This document shows positions 55,561-64,000 of a stretch of 64,000 bases of DNA, piece after piece (the stretch's first letter is position 1; each line of letters begins with the position of its first letter). The stretch is taken from assembly GCF_014898055.3 (NCBI RefSeq), contig NW_023600993.1:1860001-1924000 (forward strand). The letters run 5' to 3'. This DNA is from Talpa occidentalis. Lineage: Eukaryota; Chordata; Mammalia; Eulipotyphla; Talpidae. The notes below the pieces were generated by a model. The model was not told where the DNA came from and did no database searches. It saw only the letters and a list, made by a program, of their open reading frames with translations. The translations under genes and the position numbers were made by a program.

Positions 55561-55596
55561 GAGCTGGGGATTCCTCGCGAGCTGGGGATTCCTCGA
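55561..55596. repeat. 18-bp tandem duplication
   Basis: GAGCTGGGGATTCCTCGC (55561-55578) followed by the same unit with one final difference (55579-55596). Confidence 0.9.
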
Positions 55597-57125
55597 GGGA
55601 GGAAGGGTCACTCTGAAGATCAAACCGCCTCCCCTTGCCTTAAGCCTCTTGCCCACTCCCCAAGCTCGCGCTCCTCTGAAATGGCGCCTACGACCCAAGC
55701 CAGGCCTCAGTCATACCGCGACGCCATCTGTCCCTGGCACGGAGCCGCGTGCACACAGGAGCACAGGCTGGGCCTCTCCCTTCCCCTCTCCCCAGAGCAC
55801 AGAGACTAGGACTTAGGAGCAGGAATTTACCTCGGAGACAGCCCTGGCAGCCGCGGCAGGGTGTGGGGAGGAAAATGGCCAGGGCGCGGGAAGCCGCGGA
55901 GGGCTTGTGCTCACTGCAGCCGCAACCAGCGCCCCAGCCCGAGCCCGAGGACCCGGGTCTGGAGGACGAGGCTGTGGCCTCCCCTGGCTGCCTTCCCACA
56001 GTTCCGTGCTGCCCAAAGGTAGACTCAGAGCGCCCCCGGGGTTTTGGGAAAAGCCCTGAGGGCACCCAGAGGGCAGGCCTGGGAGGCAAGCGGCGTCAGG
56101 GCCGGGGGACCGGCCGGCACAGCCCCGGCTGCAATGAGGTGGGCCCAGGAGTGACACAGGACACAGAAGGGCCTGCAGCAGCGGAGGTCGAGCCGCCCGC
56201 GACAACTCGGGCGTGTGGACGGCCCTGTCTCCTCTCTGCTCTGAGTGGTCGGGGGAGATGACAGGCCAGCAGGCTGGGTCTGAGAAGTGCCCGGTGAGAC
56301 GCAGTGACCGCCTGGAGATGGCACCGAGCACTAGGGGACAGGCCCCGCAACAGTAACTGCCCGAGCCGCTCGCTCAGGAGGTTCCGGGTGAAGTGCCCAG
56401 GTGGCGGCCAGGAAGGAACGTAAGGGTGGCAGGGCAGAGAGCCAGGAAAGGAAGGGGTGATGGTGAGATCACCCCAGCAGAGGGGCGTCTGTGGCCTCGC
56501 CGTATCACAGGATGGGAATGCTCCACAGAGGGGGTCTCACACGGCACCCTAGTTTTCCTGCATCTCAGGAACGGGTCTCTAGCTTCCATTTGCAGGCACC
56601 TTTTTTCGTGCCCACCATCTCACCTAGTTCTTATAAGCTGTGTGAGAAGAACCTGCCACTCAGCAAGGGCCTGAGTCCATGCAGGGTGTGTAGGGGCTGG
56701 GGCTGACACCAGGCCCCTGGGCCCTCTGGAGAGCACCCCTTACACATGGGTGCAGCCTCTGAAGACAGGGAAGGTGACACCAATGGACCTGAAGGCAGCT
56801 AGAGGTGGCAATTTGTTCCCAGAGACCTGGAGGGCCTGTTCAGGTCAGTCCTGCCCCGTGGCAGGACTGGAGGCCCCTGTGCCAGGAGGCGGGACGTGTG
56901 CTTTCTTGGAGGCTCCTCAAGAAGATAGCATTCGATCCAAGATGGAAACATTCACTTGAAATAACTGGGAGTGATGCCATTGCTACCGGTTGCAAGCCTT
57001 GAGCTAACACTACCACAGGATCACAGGCCAGCAACGGCGCTGTCCCTGCTGACCAAGCCGGCCGTCCCTGGAGGCAAACCACCAACAGACAGCTGCAGGG
57101 TGACAAGACCCTCATCCGAGGTATT
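55597..57125. other. GC-rich non-coding sequence, nothing recognised
   Basis: Frames of 170 and 172 codons at 55749-56331 lie opposite each other. 56590-56660 may hold a heavily decayed MIR ('caccatctcacctagttct'), but this is too weak to annotate. Confidence 0.4.
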
Positions 57126-57139
57126 AAATAGTAAACAGA

Positions 57140-57366
57140 GGGCCTTCCTGGTGGCACAGGGGTCAAAGTCTCAGTGCTATCAAGGTAGCGCCAGCCACTG
57201 AGGCCTGAGTTCAATCCCCAGCCCGGGAGGTGACCCACATGGCGCAGCAGACCTCTCCTGTCTCCCTGCTGCTCCCCACTGTGTCTCTGATGAGTCCTCT
57301 CACCCCCGCACCTCTGGCCTGCACCCCAGTACTTGTATGCATAAATTTTTAAAATCTTAAAAAAAG
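57140..57366 (+). mobile_element. tRNA-derived SINE, head type A, with target-site duplication
   Basis: Begins GGGCCTTCCTGGTGGCACAG, keeps the type A 'gtgctatcaaggtagcgcca' head and B box 'gagttcaatcccc', has a shortened body in which part of the 'cctcagcagtg' segment is deleted, and ends 'cttgtatgcataaattttt' plus A tail. Perfect 14-bp duplications AAATAGTAAACAGA at 57126-57139 and 57367-57380, with a TT/AAAT nick context. Confidence 0.93.
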
Positions 57367-57380
57367 AAATAGTAAACAGA

Positions 57381-58754
57381 ACTGCTTTCCCACAGAAATA
57401 ACTGATGAGTGACGGAAGAGAAAATACACACATAATTCTCTCATTAAATTGCACCCCTTTATTACAGCAGGTCTATCTTGATAACAACATGTCCTCAGGA
57501 GCAGGGCCAGGCCCAGGAGGAAAACACAGAGCCCTTCACACCCGCGCCTGCACACGGAGCTGTCTGCCACCCCACAGGCACCACACAGGCGTGTCTTAGG
57601 CAAAGAGCAGACAACCCCCCCTTCCTGCACCCCCAAAAAGCTGAATTCATCAATCCAGTGAGTGTTGGGAAAATCGCTGCAAGATGACTCTCTTGGTTCC
57701 TGTGTGGCTGGTATTGGCTGTTCCCACAGTGCTGGCGGAGGGAGCACCACGCTCAGAGGTGACCGCCGTCCTGGATGGCCCAGCAAGCCCCGCCCACGCC
57801 AGGAAGGCCAACTCCGAAGCCGTGTGGCTCTTAAAAATGGCTGGTGGCATCGGCACGCGGGGTCGAGTGTTCCCTTATTCTCCAGCACCATAGGAAACCA
57901 GCTAGGGCCGTTTAAAAGGAGCAGGCCCAAGTGCCGTGTTTTGACGCCCCGAGGCCAGGCCACTTGGAATCGGCTTGCTTGTGCGCCCCCGTGCTTTGGA
58001 CAGCGAAAGGGGCAAAGCACTGCCCGCGAGCCCAGCTGTGGGCACTTTACGCATTGACTGCTGCCGGCAGGAAAGGTGTCTGCAGAGCTGATCTGGGGAA
58101 CCCAGCGTGGCCTGACGGGACGCGAGGGGCTTCAGCTGGCTCTCAAGGAGGACCCGCGCGTCTCAGCTACCGGATGCGGCGCTGACGAGTGGAAGGTGCG
58201 GCCCCACCCAGACACATGGCTCAGCCAGGGCCGCCTTCACACGCGGCCTGCTTTCGTGCAGACGGGCACTCTCGGTGGCCAACGAGGCCAGCAGACCTGG
58301 CACGTGCTCGCCCCACACGCATCGGCACCACTGCACAGGCAGCTCAGCGGCGTCCTCGGGGAGAGGGCACCCCTCCCACATCCAGGAGCGCGCGTTATTT
58401 TCCATCGTTAAAAGAAAAGGGGAAACCTTAGGAAGCTGAGGGTCATAAAGGAATAACCTTCACAAATTACAAGTTTCAGAAGTCAAGCAAAGGCCAGTTC
58501 GTGAAGTACTGTGACGTGTCCCTCATCTTCTCCTGGAGCCCCAGCCCCAGGGCACAAACAGGCCGGCCGCTCTTGGCAGCAGACGGTGGCAGGAAACATT
58601 CACGACGCATTGTGCCTTCACCCCACTTTTCAGAATCTCCCTACTGGTCGCTCGGTATACTAGAGTCTTGCCTGACTCATGACCCCGATTTCCAAGAGGC
58701 AGAGGCCAGCAGCTACACAACAGGAAGTGGGGCCCAGAGTCCCAGGCCCGAGCG
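57381..58754. other. Non-coding sequence, nothing recognised
   Basis: The minus frame at 57349-58020 (223 codons) includes part of the SINE at its end, so it is not a gene. Frame 56840-57454 likewise crosses the SINE. Confidence 0.45.
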
Positions 58755-58825
58755 CACTGATGGGTACGGGCCTGGGGCAGCTTATTTCCCTCTCTGAGTC
58801 CCCCTCTGTGAAGCCCAGTTTAGAC
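58755..58825 (+). mobile_element. MIR SINE fragment
   Basis: 'ggcctggggcagcttatttc' then 'cctctctgagtccccctctg' match the sense MIR 'gaccttgggcaagttacttaacctctctgagcctcagtttcc' with substitutions. Confidence 0.55.
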
Positions 58826-59694
58826 TCACATTTGTTCTAATCCTGTCATTTCTAAGCACCCTGGCTGACCATCCTGAAGAGCCTGCCCCTGTATTAACTT
58901 TATCAAGTCCGTTTCTTTCCTGTTCATCTTCGAGTAGCAAGGGGGGTGCCCCTGGTTCTGGCTGACCTTCATCTCAACAGCTTGCGCGGGGAAGCTCTGG
59001 AACTGGCTCTGTCTCCAGTGGCGCCTGCACCTGCGGCCGGCTGGCTGGAGCTCTGTTTCCTGACTGCTCTGCCAGCGGGCTGAGTGAAGGCAGCTGCCGC
59101 GGTGTTCTCTGGGCCTCCTGTCCCTGGTGGTCCAGCCAGAAGATACAAAAGGGTCTTGTCCACAGCTGGGCCCTTCATCCCTCCTCCTTAGCTCAGAGCC
59201 ATGTCCTGGCATCACCCTGGCTTTGGATTAGGTGTCACCAGCAACTGGCCCTGACGGCCTTGGCACCAGGGATGTGGGGGGGCTGCGGAGCTCAGGGCTT
59301 CCCAGACACTGACATTTCTAGATGCATTTTTCATGTGAAGCCACACCCTCAGGCAGGCCAGTGGGGGTCATGGAGAAGCAACGAGAAGGGAGGCCAGAGC
59401 TGAGCCTCAGGTCCCTGGCCTGCCTCACCAGCCACACTGGAGATGCAGCCCATTAGGCACTAAATGCTGAGTGACCGCCACTATTAATTGGTGGGTACTG
59501 ATGCTCTAAGGAGCCAGTAAACTCCACGCCGGACTCAGTGCCATCACCCCCAGCAGACAGACAAAGCAATAGGAGTCTGGATCTGAAACACGATGAAAAA
59601 GAATCCAACGATTACCCCGGCCTTGCTTCTAAGAGTAAATATTGGCCGTTGGTTAAATTGAACATTTTCTCAGTTGTCAGGATCCGTGTTAAAT
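58826..59694. other. Non-coding sequence, nothing recognised
   Basis: Unique. 59560-59700 becomes AT-richer ('gaacattttctcagttgtca') and may be the edge of a conserved or decayed element. Confidence 0.4.
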
Positions 59695-59890
59695 ATTTCA
59701 TACGCTCTTAGCATTTCATCTTCACCATAATCCTGAAGAGCAGGTGCTAATATTATCTTCATTTATGGATGGGCAAATCTCCTTAGAGCGAGACGGAGCA
59801 CCTTGCCCAAGGTCACAGAACTAATTAAGTGATGGAGCCTTAATTTCAATTGGGGTGACATTCTGAAGCCTGTGACCTTAGTTACTAAGT
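59695..59890 (-). mobile_element. MIR SINE, near full length
   Basis: The longest MIR here: 'tcttagcatttcatcttcac' (start of the antisense tail), 'ggtgctaatattatcttcat' then 'ttatggatgg', 'ccttgcccaaggtcacagaa' then 'ctaattaagtgatggagcct', and a decayed head to 59890. Confidence 0.85.
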
Positions 59891-59944
59891 TACACCGTCT
59901 ATTTCTTAAAATCATCATTTCACCCTATAATCACAAATGTTTTA

Positions 59945-60085
59945 TCAAAGCCTTTGCCATCCTTCGCGTCTGAGCTCAAATGCCACATCTTCCCTCGGCG
60001 TGCCTGCCCGCCCCCCAGGCAACCCTAGACACCTGCCCTCCACCTCACCCCCGGCACCGAGACCAGACTCCGTCCCAGAGAGGAG
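59945..60085 (+). mobile_element. L2 LINE 3' fragment
   Basis: 'gccatccttcgcgtctgagc' followed by 'tcaaatgccacatcttccct' matches the sense L2 segment 'tccttcaggtctcagctcaaatgtcacctcctcagagaggccttccc'. Clear but short. Confidence 0.7.
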
Positions 60086-62174
60086 GGGCCCGCCACCCAC
60101 ACTCAAGGGCGCGGTGACAGGGTTAGGCACAGGCGGTCGCAGCTGCTCTGAAAGGTGACATGCCTCAGACAGGGTTTTATGCCTCAAAGTGGCAGAACCA
60201 GAGTTTAAGGGCAGGCTGATCTGATTCCTGTCTGAGCCCCAGACATTTCCACAGTTACTCCAAGCTTGCCCCGACACGCCTCTCGTCAACCCTGAAAGCG
60301 CTAGGGACTTCTTCGCAGTCCTTGTCACAGTTGCAGTATCATGGCTGTCACACAGCGCAGTTACAGCCCGCCAGTCCTTAGCAGAGTTACGTGAGCATGC
60401 AGACATGTGACTGCTTTAAATTCCTTTTTCAGCCCCTTCATCCCAAGGCGAAGACAGCTCTTTTCGCTCTACTAAGCCCCCAGAATTCGACAAGCGCAAG
60501 AGTCACAGACCTGCACACACACACATTTGAATAAACACAGGAACAGCGCGTGTCACTGCGTGCACTGCACACACTCAGCCACTCCCCCTCTGCTGGGCTC
60601 CATGCTCCCAGGGCAGCGTCTCTGGGCATCACGCTCTCAGGCCCAAGCAGAGGCGGAGAGGTAGGAAGTCCCTCCTCCAGAGAGGCCCTTACTGGGCAGC
60701 TCCACTGGCTGCCCACCTGCTTGGCAGCCCACTGCAGACAGCTCCTGCCGCACCACCCGCGGCACTGGAGACATCTGATGTGCCACATTCCAGGGCCAGA
60801 GGGCAGGGAAAGGAGGCAGAGCAAGAAACTGCCCCGAGCTGGAAGACTGTACCCCCAGGCAACGCCAGGCCCTCCACCTGCCCCCACCCCTCGGGCTCAG
60901 CGGAGGGTCAGGGCTACACAGGTAGCTGGGGCTCGGGGCAAGGCTGACTTGCCCAGGTCCTAGCCATGAGGGACTCGCTTCTGCTCACCCTTTGTCCACG
61001 TTCACCCACAAGTGTGACTGAGGACCGCACAGGACAAACACCCGCGATGAAACGAGCCCGCAGCCTCCCCAGACCTGTGCAGGGCTCCGGGGCGCAGCAT
61101 CAGGGCGCATGAGGACAGTTCCACCCCCACCCGCACTGGCACTCCTCCAGGGCGAGGCCTGCGTCCCCACGTCCAGGGCCAGCCCTGCGAGCGCGGGTCC
61201 GCCGGGCAGTGAGGCGCCCTGCTTCCAAGCTGCCAACTCCCTCCTGCTCGCGCCGCGCTGCTGTTAGGAGAGGCTGTGCCGTGAGCCTACGGGGAGGCCG
61301 CCTCCTGCTCCTCTTCTTCTCGTCTCCAGCAACAAGAGTGGCCTCCGAGCGGGGTCAGCCACGGGGTCAAGCTGCTGCAATCCCAGGGATGTAAGTGCTC
61401 CCCACACGGCCTCAGGGCCCCGGGACTGCTTGCTCAGGCACCCAGTGGAGAGCGGTGCAGAGCCACGTCCTCTGTCCAGAGCCAGGAGTCCAGGACTCTG
61501 ATGGCGGCACCAGCAGGGCTGCGCCCCTCTCTGGCCGCGCGTGGGCCGGGACTCAGCTTTGCATGGTGAGCTGCGCCACGCCTGCCTCTGCCGCTTCCTC
61601 ACGAGGCCCTGCTCCTGCCCCTCCTGCCAGGGACACCAACCTCACAGGCCAGGCCAGCCGCCCCCAGCCCATGCGGCAGACCAGCCCTCCGGGACACTCA
61701 GGGCCTCACACAGCCTTCAGTTCTCGCAAGGACAGTTTGCCATAAAGCAGCTGTGTGGGGGAGGTTTTCAGAGGAGTGATTATTGATGGCCGGAAAGGGC
61801 TTATCAGAAGTTTCTAGATCTATAGTGCTACTTCTTCACACACGCAAACCAACTCAGGAAATGAAATGACCTGCTCAGCATCACCTGGCGAGGACAGGTG
61901 TGAGGCTGGACAGGAGGGCGGGGTGAAGGTTGCTGATCTGCGCTGACTCAGCGGGCCTGGCTGATGGACAGGCGGAGCCTCCAGGTCCCACGTTGGGGAA
62001 AAAGTCTCAGCCCAGAGAGAGCGCAGGAGGCACAGGAGACGTCGGCCTCCTCTTCCTGAAAGGACCCAGGGCGAGCCCCGGGCTGCACAGCCCCGGGAAG
62101 CACAGCTCCCCACCATGACAGCAGTGGCTGCCGGGAGGCAGACCACGGCCTCTTAGGGGAGAGCCCAGCCCGGG
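60086..62174. other. GC-rich non-coding sequence, nothing certain
   Basis: Holds a (CA)6 microsatellite near 60514-60525 and a weak possible MIR at about 61850-61910. Overlapping frames up to 153 codons carry no domain. Confidence 0.4.
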
Positions 62175-62264
62175 CCAACCAGACACTGCTCCCCAGGCCA
62201 ACCGGACACTGCTCCCCAGGCCAACTGGACACTGCTCCCCAGGCCAACTGGACACTGCTCCCCA
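62175..62264. repeat. 23-bp minisatellite, about four copies
   Basis: Units at 62175-62197, 62198-62220, 62221-62243 and a partial 62244-62264. The unit begins CCAACCAGACACTGCTCCCC (later copies CCAACTGG). They differ by one or two bases only, so the array is recent and may vary in copy number. Confidence 0.97.
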
Positions 62265-62299
62265 ACAGCCCTGCGTTTTCCGTGCCTTCTCAGCCCCAC

Positions 62300-62400
62300 G
62301 TTCCTGCCTACATACCCTGTCCTCACTACAGCCCTGTGACACGGGCTGAGCGGTTGTCATTGACGAAATGAGAAAATGCGGATCAAAGAGGCCAAGAGGA
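62300..62400 (-). mobile_element. MIR SINE fragment
   Basis: 'ccctgtcctcactacagccc' then 'tgtgacac' and 'gacgaaatgagaaaatgcgg' match the reverse-complement MIR 'cctcacaacaaccctatgaggtag' and 'acagatgaggaaactgagg'. Confidence 0.6.
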
Positions 62401-62759
62401 ATCCCATGCTTACAAGCAACTTCAGAACTGGACTAGCGGCCGGGACCGCGGCCAGGCTGAGCGTCTCGTGTCCTCCCCAACCGCCTGGACGTGGCCTCTA
62501 GGACCAGGGAAGGGGCAGAGTCCTGAGATTTCAGAACTGCGAGGACATGACTCCTGCAAAGCAGTAAGGACGGGAGAGTGGAGGACAAACAACCCCCAGG
62601 ATGCGGAGGTGAGTAACGCCACCTTTTTGACTGAAAATGCAAAGGATGTGTAAGCTGAGGAAACAATGGGCGCGATGAGGCCCCGTCCCCGTGGAAGCCG
62701 TGCTTTACGGTGATGGTGGACTCTGAGACTACTCGGGTCTTGTAATCACCTTTCTGCGG
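62401..62759. other. Non-coding sequence, nothing recognised
   Basis: Unique sequence. Confidence 0.4.
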
Positions 62760-62900
62760 GCTCAGAACTGCCGTCCTGCACAAAATTACTACCAGATCAA
62801 TTTCCAAGACAATCAATCGTAACAAATTCAAAAGAGAATGTCCGAGAAATAATAGACCAAAAAGACTAATCACGTAGAGACAACTCCAGCGTGACCTTCT
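62760..62900. promoter_or_regulatory. AT-rich block, possible conserved non-coding element
   Basis: 'caaaattactaccagatcaa', 'gacaatcaatcgtaacaaat', 'aaaagactaatcacg': AT-rich, non-repetitive, with homeodomain-like cores, bounded by GC-rich DNA. Confidence 0.28.
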
Positions 62901-63399
62901 GAGCGGCGCCGTCAGCTGGGCTGACACTGCGAGATAAACAGCTTTTCAATAAAGGGACACAGGCCAGAGGCACAGGCGCGCCCCGTGCAGCCCTGCGATG
63001 TCCCCCACTCGCCGCCGAGCTGGTGGGAAGAGTCCATCACTCCAGCGATCGAATGTTTCGGACCCCGGGCGCCAGGTCCAGGGCTTGCCCACGGAAGCAC
63101 AAACTGGGCACAGAGCAGCGCCCCGTGCACAGGGAAGCCCAATAGGCCGGCCCTGCCAGGGGTGTTGCTGACCCCCTCGCCTGCCGTCAGGCCGTGACAG
63201 CATCTCGTGCAGGCGCCACTTGCTCCCATGGGTGACAGCTTCGAGACGCGCAGGGCACAGCCGCCTCCCGCCCAGGGCCCCAGCAAGGAGACGGGAAGGA
63301 CAAGGACGGCCCAACGGTGACCCGCCACGGGGCTGGGCTCTGGCGCCACGACTCTGCAGAGATGCTCCTTCCCACCTGCGCAACGTGTGCGAAGTAGGG
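62901..63399. other. GC-rich non-coding sequence, nothing recognised
   Basis: CpG-rich in places. A minus frame of 214 codons at 62912-63556 extends over the MIR to its right and has opposing frames, so it is not called. Confidence 0.4.
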
Positions 63400-63520
63400 G
63401 GTCATGGGACTGCCCCCCCTTCACATGAAAGAAGCTGAGGCTCAGGAACGCCCCCCAGGCCACACCAGCCGTGGAGCCGCGTCCCGACACCCTGCGCAGA
63501 GCCCGCGGGACAGCCACCCC
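63400..63520 (-). mobile_element. MIR SINE fragment
   Basis: 'cccttcacatgaaagaagct' then 'gaggctcagg' and 'ccaggccacaccagccgtgg' follow the reverse-complement MIR order (cccattttacagatgaggaaactgaggctcag, cacacagctagtaagtgg). Confidence 0.5.
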
Positions 63521-64000
63521 CGGCCTCGGCTCCCGGGCCTCAGCCTCCACCCTCAAGCCAGCGCGTCTGCACGGTCTGGCTTAAGCCTTCCCGGTCTCTC
63601 TCCCACCTCCAAAGACCTCGTGACCACATGGGCCCAAGCAAGTCGTTGAGGAAACTCTCCTCACGGCCCGCAGACCCCTGCCTCGCAGCCTAACACGCGT
63701 CAGCTCCTGGGGCCACTGCCCCGCCTGCCTGCGCCTGAGCCCAGCCCCCTCGCCGCGCCGCCGGGGCTGGGCCTGCTGTCCAGACAGTCAGAGACGTCCC
63801 CAGACGCTGAAATGATAAAATATTAACAATGTTTCTCCCTGGGTGGTGAATTATGTCTGCTTTTTCCTCCTTTCTTCCTGTGTGTTCCTTTTTTTTTTTC
63901 TTCATAAGCATGAGCAGCTTTTGTAATTAGGAAAGGTTATTACAAAAATAAAATACGTTGAAATGAGCGCTGGTGCGGCATTGGGGGGGGGCAGCGAGAG
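63521..64000. other. Window edge: GC-rich sequence then an AT-rich tail
   Basis: 63815-63960 is AT-rich, with 'cttcataagcatgagcagct' and 'tttgtaattaggaaagg'. This could be the end of an ancient transposable element, but I cannot name it. A T-run lies at about 63888-63900. No gene seen. Confidence 0.35.

Noticed and set aside
56840..58020. Minus-strand frames of 204 and 223 codons as genes
   Set aside because: Both run through the SINE at 57140-57366, so the sequence cannot be a conserved coding exon.
1..64000. CRISPR arrays, operons, bacterial or phage genes
   Set aside because: No regular spaced repeats, no ribosome-binding-site-led gene strings, and mammalian repeats throughout.
1..64000. 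Intact endogenous retrovirus with gag/pol/env
   Set aside because: Only short MaLR-type LTR relics are visible, with no internal retroviral coding sequence.
1..64000. An exciting undescribed biological system
   Set aside because: The content is explained by ordinary mammalian non-coding DNA: repeats, CpG islands and possible conserved elements. Nothing forms a novel multi-gene system.

Overview
This is a stretch of nuclear DNA from a placental mammal, and I find no protein-coding gene in it that I can support. The evidence is the repeat content: heavily decayed MIR and L2 relics, MLT1-type LTR relics, several L1 (LINE-1) fragments of different ages, and a younger tRNA-derived SINE family. 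No open reading frame encodes a domain I recognise. The longest ones lie in GC-rich DNA, overlap each other on both strands, and are what chance predicts there. The SINE family is not one I can name. From memory it is not primate Alu, rodent B1/B2, carnivore CAN-SINE, horse ERE, camel, pig PRE-1, whale CHR or elephant AfroSINE, so the order within placentals stays open. The window most likely comes from an intergenic region or a long intron in a GC-rich part of a chromosome.

Layout. Bases 1-18,000 are mostly unique, fairly GC-rich sequence with scattered MIRs, one old L1 3' end (0.6-1.3 kb) and two AT-rich, homeodomain-site-rich blocks (8.75-9.3 kb and 13.9-14.6 kb) that look like conserved non-coding elements. 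Bases 18,000-38,900 form the repeat-rich part: five of the six SINEs, old L1 pieces in both orientations, a young 5'-truncated L1 that landed inside an MIR, an L2 and two MLT1 LTRs. Between them are AT-rich blocks at 25.0-25.7 and 27.6-28.3 kb that could be regulatory. Bases 39,000-64,000 are GC-rich, with three CpG-rich islands (41.6-41.9, 44.5-46.3 and 52.0-52.5 kb), a strong CTCF-type motif at 47.68 kb, another AT-rich element with an octamer and homeodomain sites at 48.5-48.9 kb, one SINE, MIR/L2 relics and a 23-bp minisatellite at 62.2 kb.

How it may work together (inference). The arrangement around 44-49 kb (CpG island, possible splice donor at its edge, CTCF-type site, enhancer-like block) resembles a promoter or boundary neighbourhood, possibly the start of a long non-coding RNA or an alternative first exon. 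The 52-kb island has a minus-strand open frame and an AATAAA, so a short unspliced minus-strand transcript is conceivable. Neither is proven by sequence alone.

I did not find a new defence system, operon or other undescribed biological system. The points most worth a second look are the two-headed SINE family, the candidate conserved elements and the 44.5-kb CpG island. Repeat names and boundaries come from remembered consensus sequences, without a database search. Boundaries are exact only where target-site duplications fix them.
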